A stretch of 64,000 nucleotides of DNA, taken from assembly GCA_905339155.1 (NCBI GenBank), contig CAJPFJ010000004.1:1-64000 (forward strand). The letters are read 5' to 3'. Origin of the DNA: Methanosarcinales archaeon (GTDB lineage: Archaea > Halobacteriota > Methanosarcinia > Methanosarcinales > Methanoperedenaceae). Position 1 is the stretch's first letter; the number at the start of each line of letters is the position of its first letter. The notes under the pieces are model-generated. The model worked only from the letters and a program-made list of their open reading frames with translations. It had not been told where the DNA came from and made no database searches. Of the stretch, positions 8,243 through 17,080 are shown in pieces. The translations under genes and the position numbers were made by a program.

Positions 8243-9400
8243 TCACACTTTTATTTTTATCTTACCTTTTATCAAAGAGAGGTCTTTTCTGGTTGATATA
8301 CTCAATGGCCGGGTATTTTTCATTATGATGGAATCCTGGGTAATGTTTACTATTTTGAATTCTTCATAATTATCACCAATCAAAACTCTTTTCTTGCTAC
8401 CATATTGGGTAATATCAAACATTATATCGGTTTCGGATATCGAGGTAGGAATGATCCTCAAAATTCTATCTTTTTTTGAATCATCAATTTGATACCAGTA
8501 TTCTATAGGAGAATTTCCATGACTGATAATCTCCCTTACAATCATGTTATTCTTTGATATGTCGATTTTTAGAATCTCACTATTGATGTTCTGGCTGTTT
8601 ATTTCTCTTAAAGTGAGAGAATAGCCATTTTTTAAATTTAGTGTCTCGTTTATTGAAAGTTTATTATCATGAATTTCCAGAATTACCGGATAAAGATTAA
8701 TTAAACTATTGGGAAGGATCTTTACATACATTTCTTGAATAAACATGATATTGTCTCCATCACTCACCGTTGAGTACACTGCATCCCCAATATTCACAAT
8801 ACCATTTGTAACTGCCATCTCAAGTCTTTCTCCCGAGTCGAATTTATATATAATAGTGCTTCCATTATTTTCAACCGTATAGTTGGAATTCTGAGCATCT
8901 TCTTTTTCAACCAGGGGATATTCAGCTTTGTTTTTCAGAGGCGATGAAGGGTTGGTTGATGGCACAGAACCGTATTCGATGGGGGATATTAATTGAAAAA
9001 CATATGTTCTATAAAGTTCCATACCTCTAAAAAGCAAGAACTCAAGCTTCTGATGACCCCCGGTCAAGTTTGGAATGACAGAAACTGTCTCGTTTGAAAT
9101 ATCATTTTTTTCCAATATAATTTTTTGATTGTGTATCTCCTTGCCATCCAGACTGACTTGTAACCCATACTCAACTTTTTTGTCTTCCCTGTTTTCGACC
9201 ACTACTCTATAAACTACTGGCTTTTGGGCAATCATATCTGTTTCATTTTTTACATAGAAATGTGTTAGAGGCTCAGAGGGAAGCCTGGTTTCTTCTCCCG
9301 CAAGTTTTGTAATTACAAAATAAGTTCCTGTTGCTCCTGCAATTGGGAGAAATATGAAGAAAAAAAATATCGCAATATGACTGGTTTTAATATTCATCAT
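8243..9400 (-). CDS. membrane-anchored surface protein with DUF1616-type ectodomain
   Basis: A 385-residue protein with one N-terminal membrane helix (residues 8-30) and the rest extracellular. Residues 40-150 (LTHFYVKNETD, VVYRVVVENRE, VSLDGKEI, LEFLLFRGMELYRTYVFQL) follow the same beta-strand pattern as the ectodomain of the DUF1616 protein at 4757: a FYV/FYI start, a V[VN]xE motif, an amide-rich turn and a final strand with an aromatic. The C-terminal two thirds are beta-rich with many Asn-X-Ser/Thr sites and are unrecognised. The gene is the first of the minus-strand operon leading into archaeosortase, EpsI-like and the 77-aa protein, and lies 48 bases after the glycosyltransferase gene. 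It may present or scaffold sorted glycoproteins; this is inference. Confidence 0.65.
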   Translation of the reverse strand: MMNIKTSHIAIFFFFIFLPIAGATGTYFVITKLAGEETRLPSEPLTHFYVKNETDMIAQKPVVYRVVVENREDKKVEYGLQVSLDGKEIHNQKIILEKNDISNETVSVIPNLTGGHQKLEFLLFRGMELYRTYVFQLISPIEYGSVPSTNPSSPLKNKAEYPLVEKEDAQNSNYTVENNGSTIIYKFDSGERLEMAVTNGIVNIGDAVYSTVSDGDNIMFIQEMYVKILPNSLINLYPVILEIHDNKLSINETLNLKNGYSLTLREINSQNINSEILKIDISKNNMIVREIISHGNSPIEYWYQIDDSKKDRILRIIPTSISETDIMFDITQYGSKKRVLIGDNYEEFKIVNITQDSIIMKNTRPLSISTRKDLSLIKGKIKIKV

Positions 9401-9448
9401 ATCGAAATCTCTATTTACCTATTAATTCATTTTTTCTGCTGTAAATTC

Positions 9449-10414
9449 TCAAGACGACTCCCTTCCAACATTTGATTTGACTTTCTTTATCGCATGGGAG
9501 ACCTGGAATGTCTTTTTATCCGCCTTCTTTACATTTTTACCTTCATTGATCAGCCGCGACATCGAATGCAGTATTATCCCTGTGAACACCATAAAACTTC
9601 CTATGAGGGTAAGCATTATCATAAGCATTGTCGGACCGACGCTCAGACTTCCACCATTATAGAAATCCCTTAAAAAGCTAAGCCCAAGAAATATACCTGT
9701 TGTTGCGAACACAAGTCCGGGTACAGTAAAGTAATATAATGGCCTGTTTAATTCCATGTCGTGCAGCACCTGAGTCATGACCTTAAAACCATGGCTCACT
9801 GGATTCTCTGACGAACCATCTACATCATATCTTACTCCAATCTCCACTTCTTTTATAGTTAATCCTGCTTTAGCTGCGTCCGACAACATCTCACTCTCTA
9901 TCGCAAGTCCTTTCGATTCAAACCTGAATGCAGGCAATGTATGCCTGGCAAATGCCCTAAAACCACTCTGAGTATCGGTGATATGGAGACCGCAATTGAT
10001 ATTGGTGGCACTATCAAGCAAATTCTGTCCTATGCGACGATATATGGGAGTGTTTTTCCCATTGCCGCCAATATACCTGCTGCCGTTTACAATATCTGCT
10101 TCTCCTTTGATGATTGGAGCCGTGAGCTTCTGGATATCCTCCGGGTCATGCTGACCATCTGAATCCATTGTTACAATCACCTTGGCCCCATTTCTTTCCA
10201 CACATTCAAAACCGGTCTTTAGTGCCATGCCTTTGCCCATATTTTTTGGATGGCGGATTACTTGCGCGCCTGCAAGTTTCGCAACTTCTGCCGTTCTGTC
10301 TGTGCTGCCATCATCTATGACCAGAACTTCATCGACATGCTGCATGGCGTGGAGAACCACACTGCCAATAGATACTTCCTCGTTATAAGCTGGAAGAATT
10401 GCTGTTATTTTCAT
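9449..10414 (-). CDS. GT2 glycosyltransferase, polyprenyl-phosphate hexose synthase type (DPM1/AglJ-like)
   Basis: A GT-A fold glycosyltransferase. The start MKITAILPAYNEE at 10414 is preferred over an upstream frame start because GGGGG lies eight bases before it; the protein is then 321 residues. Visible motifs are VLVIDDGSTDRTAEVA, GKGMALKTGF, VTMDSDGQHDPED with the metal-binding D-x-D, GSRYIGG and SGFRAF. The C-terminus has two membrane segments (about residues 240-260 and 270-295) as in dolichol-phosphate glucose/mannose synthases and archaeal AglJ/AglD relatives. It probably charges a lipid carrier with the first sugar for N-glycosylation. It lies upstream of the archaeosortase operon in the same orientation, supporting coordinated surface glycoprotein maturation. 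Confidence 0.85.
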   Translation of the reverse strand: MKITAILPAYNEEVSIGSVVLHAMQHVDEVLVIDDGSTDRTAEVAKLAGAQVIRHPKNMGKGMALKTGFECVERNGAKVIVTMDSDGQHDPEDIQKLTAPIIKGEADIVNGSRYIGGNGKNTPIYRRIGQNLLDSATNINCGLHITDTQSGFRAFARHTLPAFRFESKGLAIESEMLSDAAKAGLTIKEVEIGVRYDVDGSSENPVSHGFKVMTQVLHDMELNRPLYYFTVPGLVFATTGIFLGLSFLRDFYNGGSLSVGPTMLMIMLTLIGSFMVFTGIILHSMSRLINEGKNVKKADKKTFQVSHAIKKVKSNVGRESS

Positions 10415-10597
10415 AAATTGTTTCCCCCTGTATTTTTTGTCTTCATACTTTATCAAATTGTATCTTTACCTCTGTTTTAGGATATTATTATATTACACCT
10501 TTAGCTTATTTAAATGTTTCTTTAATTATTAATTAATTGATATACTTATGCGCATCATTATAATATATATCTAGATTATCAGATTAATTGGATAAAG

Positions 10598-10912
10598 TAG
10601 CGGGCACACCTGGGGTCGCAGTCCCTTCCACTGAACGGTTGACCACAAACTCGCCTCCGCCCCGCGCCCCCATGAGCGATAGTTGTTCACGGCTGGTTTG
10701 CTCCCTTCCGGGCCTAGACCGTTATCCGCAACTAAGGCACAAAAACCTTCCTTCAGGAAAGCCCCTGTACCAACACCAGCCCCATAGGACGGGGTTTCAC
10801 AGTAGAACCTGTGGGCCATTCAATAGTCAAAACTTCTTCCTTTGGTTTCGCCCCCCGCTATCGACGGTTTCGGGTTACAGGTAACGCCGAGTTACCCGGG
10901 CTAGCCCGCCGG
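10598..10912 (-). ncRNA. ffs: archaeal signal recognition particle (7S) RNA
   Basis: The minus strand carries a roughly 315-nt GC-rich RNA gene in an AT-rich setting. Its 5' end has the archaeal SRP signature GGGCTAGCCCGGGTAACTC, GGCGTTACC and TGTAACCCGAAACCG. The apical helix 8 has the universally conserved GGCCCGGAAGGGAGCA (near 10716-10701). The first bases GCGGGC (10909-10904) pair with the 3' end GCCCGC (10605-10600), closing the molecule as in archaeal 7S RNA with helix 1/5. Exact ends are estimated to within a few bases. It scaffolds SRP19 and SRP54 for cotranslational membrane targeting. Two open frames over this locus are artefacts of the RNA gene. Confidence 0.93.
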
Positions 10913-10987
10913 AGTTGTAATGTTGCTCGAATGCAATAAAGTTATCTCAAAAGAAGTACAATATAGGAGAAAGGAGTAAAGAAATAT

Positions 10988-11221
10988 ATGGAAGAATTGA
11001 TCGGTTACGTTGCAAGCAACCATAAGGCGAGTAAAATCCTTAATGTATTGGATTCAAAGGGCGCAATGGATGGAGCAACTATAGCAAAGACAGTAAGGAT
11101 TGTGGGAGCGGAAAAAACAATAGAAGAATTGGCGGAAAAAAACCTCGTATCACGCGAAGGGACAAAATTTGCTTTAACGGACCTGGGAAAGCAGGTTTCA
11201 CACAAGCTTCGAAGCGTATAA
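10988..11221 (+). CDS. small archaeal winged-helix-like protein
   Basis: A 77-residue protein whose pattern (SKILNVLDSKGAMDGATIAK, then IEELAEKNLVSREGTKFALTDLGKQV) is that of a winged helix: recognition-helix region followed by a KNLV-x-R wing and the TDLGK ending common in archaeal HTH proteins. It has a good GGAGAAAGGAG ribosome binding site before ATG 10988. It precedes the DUF1805 gene by 31 bases and ribosomal protein S3Ae, probably in one transcription unit. It may regulate the cluster or bind DNA/RNA generally; no target can be named. Confidence 0.7.
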   Translation: MEELIGYVASNHKASKILNVLDSKGAMDGATIAKTVRIVGAEKTIEELAEKNLVSREGTKFALTDLGKQVSHKLRSV

Positions 11222-11252
11222 TACCATAATTCGATTAATTGGCTCAACGCTC

Positions 11253-11540
11253 ATGCTAATTGAACAGATGAATCTTGAAAAAGGGAGCGCGATCGGGCTC
11301 AAGATGGATATGGAACATGCCCCGCTCCTTGTTATCCGCGCAGGCTGCGGCTTTGTCATGTGCGGTTATCTCAATATGGATATCGCTAATACACTCGAAG
11401 ATGTGGCCGTGAGGGTTACCCGGGTCAAGAGCTTTGAGGATGTATTGAACGCAAAGGCTGTGGATGTCTCCGAAGCAGCGAAGAAACGGGGGATAATGGT
11501 TGGAATGGCTGCAAAAGAAGCGCTAAACAGGATGTTTTGA
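11253..11540 (+). CDS. DUF1805 family protein (YunC-like)
   Basis: A 95-residue protein with the DUF1805 pattern: an N-terminal strand (GSAIGLKMDME), then APLLVIRAGCGFVMCGYLNMD and the C-terminal helix with FEDVLNAKAVDVSEAAKKRG and GMAAKEAL. The CGFVMCGYL segment with its two cysteines is the family hallmark. Bacterial YunC has a known structure but an unsettled function. Several archaeal genomes carry DUF1805 near translation genes, as here beside S3Ae. The ATG at 11253 has no strong ribosome binding site; a second start, ATG at 11268 (MNLEKG), fits the usual family length better. Confidence 0.8.
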   Translation: MLIEQMNLEKGSAIGLKMDMEHAPLLVIRAGCGFVMCGYLNMDIANTLEDVAVRVTRVKSFEDVLNAKAVDVSEAAKKRGIMVGMAAKEALNRMF

Positions 11541-11638
11541 TGTTCTCCAAAAGTATTAAGTATCCATTGCTCTATTAAACGCATGATTTTGTGAATACTT
11601 TTCACATTTTAATCATATTATACCCTGGAGGAAATTAA

Positions 11639-12220
11639 TTGGCAGTTACAAAGACAGAAGGCTGGAAAGCAAAGAAATGGTACAACCTTGTTGCACCGGA
11701 CATGTTCGGAAAATCAAACATCGGAGAAACCATTGCTGATGAGCCGGAAAAGTTGGTCGGAAGAAACATCGAAGTTACACTTGGGGAGCTGACAAATGAT
11801 CTTTCCAAGCAGAATACCAAGCTGATCCTGAAAATTGACCGCGTAGGCGGCGATGTCGCTTATACAAAATACATGGGGCATCAACTGACCCAGGATTATC
11901 TGCGCTCACTCGTTAAGAGAGAAACATCATCTGTTGAAACAAATGTTTCAGTCAAGACAAAGGACGGTTATACCATAAGAGTAAAACCATCGTGTTTTAC
12001 CATAAAAAGGGCACGAGAGGCCCAGGTAAAAGCTATCCGCCAGATAATGAACCAGGTTATTGAAGCAAGAGCCAGGGAAATGGATATGGAGCAGTTCGTC
12101 CAGGATGTTGTAACAGGAAAACTGTCTGCCAGTATATATCATGATGTCAAACCCATCTATCCCCTTCGCAGGGTAGAGGTCAGAAAAACAGAAATTGAGG
12201 CCGAACCAAAAGCCTCATAA
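11639..12220 (+). CDS. rps3ae: 30S ribosomal protein S3Ae (eS1)
   Basis: A 193-residue protein that matches archaeal eS1/S3Ae throughout: KTEGWKAKKWYNLVAPDMFG near the start, RNIEVTLGELTNDLSKQ, a LKIDRV strand, then YTKYMGHQLTQDYLRSLVKR and VKTKDGYTIRVKPSCFT. The helical end IRQIMNQVIEARAREM is also conserved. The start is TTG at 11639, preceded by CTGGAGGAAA with good spacing; translation from TTG gives the canonical MAVTK start. It acts in the small ribosomal subunit near the mRNA exit channel. A T-rich terminator follows at about 12223-12249. Confidence 0.95.
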   Translation: MAVTKTEGWKAKKWYNLVAPDMFGKSNIGETIADEPEKLVGRNIEVTLGELTNDLSKQNTKLILKIDRVGGDVAYTKYMGHQLTQDYLRSLVKRETSSVETNVSVKTKDGYTIRVKPSCFTIKRAREAQVKAIRQIMNQVIEARAREMDMEQFVQDVVTGKLSASIYHDVKPIYPLRRVEVRKTEIEAEPKAS

Positions 12221-12222
12221 TT

Positions 12223-12249
12223 ATTTTTGGTGTTTTTTGGTTTTTTAAC
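12223..12249 (+). terminator. T-rich terminator after rps3ae
   Basis: The segment just after the S3Ae stop holds three T runs (TTTTT, TTTTTT, TTTTTT) separated by GG pairs. Archaeal RNA polymerase terminates on such oligo-T tracts without needing a hairpin. The convergent VOC gene ends 70 bases further. Confidence 0.6.
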
Positions 12250-12320
12250 GAATAGGAAACTATAAACACATACCCCTATCTTGCGCCAGAATTCTATGCC
12301 GAAAATTTGATATTCTTGAT

Positions 12321-12770
12321 TTATTTGATTTGCTCCGCCAACTCTAAAATAATTCCTTCTGGCCCACGAATGTAGCATAATTTATAATGAGTGTTTTCAA
12401 ATGATGCGACGGTTTGTATATCGCTAAAAGTTTCCATACCCTTCTTTTTCAATTTGGCAACAATAGCCTCAATATCTTCGACAACAAATGCGATATGCCG
12501 AATACCCAGAGTATTCGCTAAAGGATACTGAATGCCTTTTTCGTCTGACGGCGTATGGAATTTGGTTAGCTCCAGATTTACCTGACGGTCTGGCGTCTGC
12601 ATCATTACCAACTCTGTTTTAACATCATTAAGACCCACTACCCGATCCAGCCACTCTCCTTCCAACTTTCCTTCTCCTTGGACTTCAAGCCCAAAATCAA
12701 GGAAAAACACTTTAGCGGCAGAAAGGTCATTTACGACTATACCTACATGGTCTATTCTATGTATCTTCAT
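12321..12770 (-). CDS. VOC superfamily (glyoxalase/bleomycin-resistance fold) protein
   Basis: A 149-residue protein with two beta-alpha-beta-beta-beta modules. The first begins IHRIDHVGIVVNDLSAAKVFF and the second TLGIRHIAFVVEDIEAIVAKL, ending EGIILELAEQ. The likely metal ligands are His in DHVGI, Glu in VNLELTKF, His in IRHIAF and Glu in ILELAE. This full set argues for an active metalloenzyme of the glyoxalase I, dioxygenase or epimerase type. The substrate cannot be read from sequence. The gene stands alone between S3Ae and ccmC, with a 62-base gap to ccmC. Confidence 0.85.
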   Translation of the reverse strand: MKIHRIDHVGIVVNDLSAAKVFFLDFGLEVQGEGKLEGEWLDRVVGLNDVKTELVMMQTPDRQVNLELTKFHTPSDEKGIQYPLANTLGIRHIAFVVEDIEAIVAKLKKKGMETFSDIQTVASFENTHYKLCYIRGPEGIILELAEQIK

Positions 12771-12832
12771 AATTATGTCTCCCGTTTATTATTGTTGCAT
12801 AAACTTAATTAAATCAGCTTTCTTGAAAATTA

Positions 12833-13555
12833 TTAGAGATTGTTTTTTCTCTTTAATTCATTTGCTTTTTCTTTCAATCGCTCATTATCCATCCTTAGCA
12901 TCATGAGAGTCGCTGCCAGCAGGAAAAATGCAGCAAAATTGATTAGGAGATAATACAGGACTGCTCCCCCTATACCTCCACCCCCGCCGCTGGGGCATGG
13001 CGGGACAACGCAGGGATGCATTTTTGAATAGAACCGGACCGAAAGAAAACTGATCGGGACACTTATAAAACCGATTATACCAAAAACAGCCGAAAGCCGT
13101 GCCCGTTTTTCAGGCTCCTCTACGGCCTGGCGGATCATCAGATAAGACAGGTATATTAAGAATAGGATAAGTGAGGTATTCAACCTGACATCCCATGATA
13201 CCCAGTACGCATTCCAGGCGGATCTTCCCCATATCGATCCAGTCACAAGCGTCAGGAAGGCAAATACTACTCCAACTTCAGCTGCTGATAACGATAACAT
13301 ATCCCATTTTTGTTTCTTGCTTCTAAGATACAGGATACTTGAAACAAAAACAATCGCAAATGATAGGTACGCAGATATTGCGATGGGAAGATGGAAAAAG
13401 AATATTTTGAAGTTATTCGGGTCACCCGCTGCCGCCCCGGGATCTATTGGGATGGGCGCAATAAAGAACACTAAATATACCGAGATCAATACCAATACAG
13501 GAGTTATCACATAAAGAATTTTTTTGAGCATATTATACACAGAATTAGTTCGCAT
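12833..13555 (-). CDS. ccmC: cytochrome c assembly protein CcmC (haem-handling)
   Basis: A 240-residue membrane protein with six helices. It carries the tryptophan-rich haem-binding region of the CcmC/CcmF/CcsA family, WGRSAWNAYWVSWDVR (near residue 123), and flanking histidine in FFFHLPIAISAY (near 53). A His-containing loop (SKMHPCVVPPCPSGGGGG) takes the place of the second periplasmic haem-ligand region and is unusually Pro/Gly/Cys-rich. It presumably presents haem on the outer face for attachment to apocytochromes. It is the third gene of the ccmABC run, 62 bases after ccmB. Two starts are possible, ATG 13555 or ATG 13531; neither has a clear ribosome binding site. The large cytochromes at 39.9 and 43.9 kb need such a system. 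Confidence 0.88.
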   Translation of the reverse strand: MRTNSVYNMLKKILYVITPVLVLISVYLVFFIAPIPIDPGAAAGDPNNFKIFFFHLPIAISAYLSFAIVFVSSILYLRSKKQKWDMLSLSAAEVGVVFAFLTLVTGSIWGRSAWNAYWVSWDVRLNTSLILFLIYLSYLMIRQAVEEPEKRARLSAVFGIIGFISVPISFLSVRFYSKMHPCVVPPCPSGGGGGIGGAVLYYLLINFAAFFLLAATLMMLRMDNERLKEKANELKRKNNL

Positions 13556-13617
13556 GTCTCATAATATTATCCATTTATCATCATTTTTATTTCCATAAAA
13601 CCGATTGTTCGGTTATA

Positions 13618-14307
13618 TTAATCTTCGATCGTATATTCAAATACCATTTGAGCTACTACGAAAAAAATGATATCATACACTACAAGTATCTGCATTTCTC
13701 CTGCAACATCCGAAAAATCCCCATTTGCAAGCATTGTTCCGGTCGCAGTTACTGCCGATAGTATTACAGGGATAAGGACAGGAAACAATATGACCGGAAG
13801 AAGTATCTCGCGGGTTCGGGTATTTACAGTGAGCGCTGATAGAAGTGTTCCCACAAAAATGAACCCGAAAGTACCCAGGATGATCACAACGATCAGACCC
13901 GGAAGATTTTTTATATCATAACTGAAAAGGACAACAAAGATCGGTAACGTTGCCATTTCCATAAGGAACATCAAAACCGCATTGGACAGGACTTTCCCAT
14001 TATATATTTCACTCCTGTCAGCAGGACAAAGTTTCAGTCCTTCAAGGCATCCTTCTTCCTTTTCACCTGCAAATGACCGTGATAGCCCCAGCATCCCCGC
14101 AAACGTGAACGCGATCCAGAGCATACCGGGGGCAAGAAGGTCAACTATCTTTTTATTGAGATTTGACACGAATATTGTTGCTTCATTCCCGAATGCAAAG
14201 CTAAAGATCACTATCACAAGAAGCGCAAAGATCACCATGGAATTCAGCATCTGCTTGGTGCGAAATTCCGCTTTAAGATCCTTTTTTGCGATCTGGAGGA
14301 ATTTCAT
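13618..14307 (-). CDS. ccmB: haem exporter permease CcmB
   Basis: A 229-residue membrane protein with six helices, of normal CcmB length. It opens MKFLQIAKKDLKAEFRTKQM and carries the conserved FxRExxxG-type segment here as GLSRSFAGEKEEGCLEGL, typical of CcmB/ABC-2 permeases. The ATG overlaps the ccmA stop (ATGA at 14307-14304), with GGAG just upstream, showing translational coupling. With CcmA it forms the ABC module that in bacteria releases holo-CcmE from CcmC. Downstream spacing to ccmC is 62 bases. Confidence 0.88.
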   Translation of the reverse strand: MKFLQIAKKDLKAEFRTKQMLNSMVIFALLVIVIFSFAFGNEATIFVSNLNKKIVDLLAPGMLWIAFTFAGMLGLSRSFAGEKEEGCLEGLKLCPADRSEIYNGKVLSNAVLMFLMEMATLPIFVVLFSYDIKNLPGLIVVIILGTFGFIFVGTLLSALTVNTRTREILLPVILFPVLIPVILSAVTATGTMLANGDFSDVAGEMQILVVYDIIFFVVAQMVFEYTIED

Positions 14308-15011
14308 TTTCGCTCCTCCACGTGTTTTTCATAAATGGCCCTGCACTGGAGCAAGTCGCCTATCTCTTCCCCGGTCATCTCATGGGCAATATGCCCGCCT
14401 GTGAGAATTATTGCCCTGTCGCATAATGAAATACCATGCTCCAGATCGTGAGAAATAAGGACTCTTGTTTTATCCATAGCATTCATGCCTCCAAGTATCC
14501 TGTCAAATGTCGATATGGCATGCTGGTCCAATCCTGTATAGGGTTCATCAAGAAAAAGAATCGGAGGATCATGAATAAGGGCTCTTGCAATTGATAAGCG
14601 CTGTTTCATCCCGCGTGAGAACGTCCGGACGCGGTCATTTTTCCTGTAGGTCAAACCAACCTGTTTTATAAGGTCATCGATCCTTTCTTCAAGCCGGGGA
14701 GTGTCATACATCTTCCCGAAGAACCTGAGATTTTCGGCTGCTGTCAATTCGGTGTAAAGATAAGTTTCATGTGAGATGACACCGATTTTTTTCCTGATCT
14801 TAATAGGTTCTTCTTTAATATCAAGACCTTCGATAAGGACCTTCCCGGAAGTGGGAGTGACAAGTGTTGCCATTATCTTGATTAGCGTTGTTTTTCCTGC
14901 GCCGTTTGGGCCAAATATTGTGAGGAATTCACCTTTTTCTATCCTGAGATTGATTTTACGAAGGACAACATTCGTACCAAATGCTTTTGAAAGATTTTCA
15001 ATTGAGATTAT
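14304..15011 (-). CDS. ccmA: ABC transporter ATPase CcmA, apparent AUA start codon
   Basis: About 235 residues if started at 15011. Visible elements are Walker A GPNGAGKTT, signature FSRGMKQRLSIARAL, Walker B ILFLDEPYTGLD and H-loop LISHDLEH. The first in-frame ATG (14873) lies after Walker A, and between there and an in-frame TGA near 15046 there is no ATG, GTG or TTG. The sequence ISIENLSKAFG, which begins every CcmA, is in frame just upstream. An ATA at 15011-15009 has AGGAG at 15024-15020 with eight bases spacing, so I place the start there. A TATA-like AAATATAAAG near 15051-15060 would start transcription about 15030. The CDS overlaps ccmB by four bases. A sequencing error is the alternative. 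Confidence 0.85.
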   Translation of the reverse strand: MISIENLSKAFGTNVVLRKINLRIEKGEFLTIFGPNGAGKTTLIKIMATLVTPTSGKVLIEGLDIKEEPIKIRKKIGVISHETYLYTELTAAENLRFFGKMYDTPRLEERIDDLIKQVGLTYRKNDRVRTFSRGMKQRLSIARALIHDPPILFLDEPYTGLDQHAISTFDRILGGMNAMDKTRVLISHDLEHGISLCDRAIILTGGHIAHEMTGEEIGDLLQCRAIYEKHVEERK

Positions 15012-15133
15012 ATTGATTTCTCCTATTCCTACTAGATAATCTCATACATGCTTTATATTTTCTCTTTATTCTTTAAAGAGACACTCTTACAGCACCATTA
15101 AATCTTTATTTACATACGCTAATTTATAAAAAG

Positions 15134-16417
15134 GTGATTTATATCAAACCGGTACTACAGGTAGCTCTTGATGTTCTAGAGACAGAACGCGCCATACAAA
15201 TAGCAAAAGAAGCGATAGATGGCGGCGCTGATTGGATAGAAGCAGGAACACCGTTGATAAAGAGCGAGGGCATGGATGCTTTAAGGAAACTAAAAGCAGC
15301 GTTCCCTGGCAGAGTTATCCTGGCTGATATGAAAACGGTTGACACGGGGGCAATGGAAGTTGAAATGGCAGCCAAAGCCGGCGCTGATATCGTTATCCTG
15401 CTTGGGAGCGCAGATGATTCCACGATACAGGACGCCATAAGATCAGCCCGCAAATATGGGGTAAAGATCATGGCCGACCTGATCTCCGCAGGAAGCCCGG
15501 TAAAAAGGGCTAAAGAACTTGCAGAACTGGGGATCGATTATATAAATATTCATGTCGGGATAGACCAGCAGATGATGGGCGAAGATCCTCTTTCGATCCT
15601 CAAGTCGCTTAAGATAAATGTACCCATCGCGGTCGCAGGCGGGATTGATGCAAAGAGCGCTGCAGAAGCGGTATTATCCGGCGCAGGTATAATCATCGTT
15701 GGCGGAAATATTGTCCGGTCATCCAATGTTACAGCATCGGCAAGAGCTATCCGCGAAAGTTTAGATATGCCGCAGGTATCAAGTCAACCTGAAAAATCCA
15801 TCGATGAAAAAACCATCGAACTACTAAAACTTGTATCTACACCCAATATCTCAGATGCAATGCACAGGAAAGGCGCTATGAAAGATATCCATTCGATTTG
15901 CCAGGGGACAAAAGCAGCAGGGAGGGCAGTCACAGTACAGACATTTCCCGGAGATTGGGCAAAATCAGTTGAGGCAATAAATGTTGCCGAGCGAGGCGAT
16001 GTTATCGTTATCAATAATAATAGCGCTCATGTGGCGCCATGGGGAGAACTTGCTACTTTGAGCAGCATCAATAAAGGTGTGGCAGGGGTCGTGATAGATG
16101 GCGCAGTAAGGGATGTTGATGATATCAGGCGGCTTAATTTTCCTGTTTTTGCGAAATCAATTGTCCCGAATGCAGGCGAGCCAAAAGGTTTCGGGGAAAT
16201 AAATGCAGAGATACAGTGCGGGGGGCAGACCGTAAAACCAGGGGATTTTATCGTTGGAGATGATAACGGTGTTGTCGTAATACCAGGGGAACGGGCATAT
16301 GAAATAGCAAGACGGGGGGCTGAGGTTGAAAAGAACGAGCGGCGAATACGTGATGAAATAAAAAGAGGGAAAACTCTTTCTGAAGTATTATATCTTGAGA
16401 AATGGGAGAAGAAATGA
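15134..16417 (+). CDS. 3-hexulose-6-phosphate synthase fused to RraA-like domain
   Basis: A 427-residue two-domain protein. Residues 1-210 are a TIM-barrel 3-hexulose-6-phosphate synthase: [36 protein letters not shown] with the catalytic DxKxxD, HVGIDQQM and [10 protein letters not shown]. Residues 222-427 are an RraA/HMG-aldolase-like domain: [59 protein letters not shown] and [11 protein letters not shown]. Archaea use HPS in reverse to make ribulose 5-phosphate while releasing formaldehyde. The RraA-like half may be an aldolase/decarboxylase. The start is GTG at 15134; a box-A-like TTTATTTACAT lies about 20-26 bases upstream, so the mRNA may be leaderless. Its stop overlaps the marC start (ATGA). 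Confidence 0.9.
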   Translation: MIYIKPVLQVALDVLETERAIQIAKEAIDGGADWIEAGTPLIKSEGMDALRKLKAAFPGRVILADMKTVDTGAMEVEMAAKAGADIVILLGSADDSTIQDAIRSARKYGVKIMADLISAGSPVKRAKELAELGIDYINIHVGIDQQMMGEDPLSILKSLKINVPIAVAGGIDAKSAAEAVLSGAGIIIVGGNIVRSSNVTASARAIRESLDMPQVSSQPEKSIDEKTIELLKLVSTPNISDAMHRKGAMKDIHSICQGTKAAGRAVTVQTFPGDWAKSVEAINVAERGDVIVINNNSAHVAPWGELATLSSINKGVAGVVIDGAVRDVDDIRRLNFPVFAKSIVPNAGEPKGFGEINAEIQCGGQTVKPGDFIVGDDNGVVVIPGERAYEIARRGAEVEKNERRIRDEIKRGKTLSEVLYLEKWEKK

Positions 16418-17073
16418 TCTCTGAGATCACATTCTTTATTTCTGTTTTCACTGCATTATTTTCGATCATAAACCCTGTCAGCGGAGTGATGGCATTCATT
16501 TCCATGACATCCAACATGAAAGAAGAGGATAAGAATTATGTGGCAAAGCGTTCTGCAGTTATTGCTTGTATTATGGCAATATTATTTATAATATTCGGGA
16601 ATTATATACTGATATTTTTCAGTATTACTGTGGATTCCCTGAGAGTAGCTGGTGGAATTTTACTTTTCCTTGTGGGCATGGATATGCTTTTTGCCAGAAC
16701 ATCAAGAGAAAGCATCACATCCGAAGAATTATCTGATGCCGTACACAGGGAGAATATATCTATTTTTCCTATGGCTATGCCCATGCTGACAGGACCAGGG
16801 GCCATAACGACAATAATCCTATATGTTACAAAAGGAATTGAGGATTATAATATCAATATGGAAACTGTGAAATTAATTGAAGTTGCTGCAGTTCTACTTA
16901 TATTTTTAATTACTTTCCTGATTTTCCGGTATTCAGATTATTTTAGAAAGGTCGTAGGAATGACAGGCATGCTTGTGATGACACGGCTTATGGGCCTTTT
17001 CCTTGGGGCCATAGCAGTCGGATTTATTACAGATGGGATATGGAATATTTATTTGCTTAAGTTAACGGGTTAA
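16414..17073 (+). CDS. MarC/UPF0056 family membrane protein
   Basis: A 219-residue membrane protein with six helices and no other domains. MarC features are [17 protein letters not shown] near the start, the mid-protein [16 protein letters not shown], and a C-terminal [23 protein letters not shown] start it at ATG 16414, which overlaps the previous stop as ATGA and has GGGAGAAGAA just upstream; a further upstream ATG at 16402 adds four residues only. MarC proteins are putative neutral amino-acid or small-molecule transporters; the original link to multiple antibiotic resistance was withdrawn. It is translationally coupled to the HPS-RraA gene and followed seven bases later by the dihydropteroate synthase-like gene. 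Confidence 0.85.
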   Translation: MISEITFFISVFTALFSIINPVSGVMAFISMTSNMKEEDKNYVAKRSAVIACIMAILFIIFGNYILIFFSITVDSLRVAGGILLFLVGMDMLFARTSRESITSEELSDAVHRENISIFPMAMPMLTGPGAITTIILYVTKGIEDYNINMETVKLIEVAAVLLIFLITFLIFRYSDYFRKVVGMTGMLVMTRLMGLFLGAIAVGFITDGIWNIYLLKLTG

Positions 17074-17080
17074 AGGCTAA

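Noticed and set aside
10571-10884. Two frames (plus and minus) over the SRP RNA
   Set aside because: The DNA is the SRP RNA gene; frames are chance openings in a GC-rich structured RNA.
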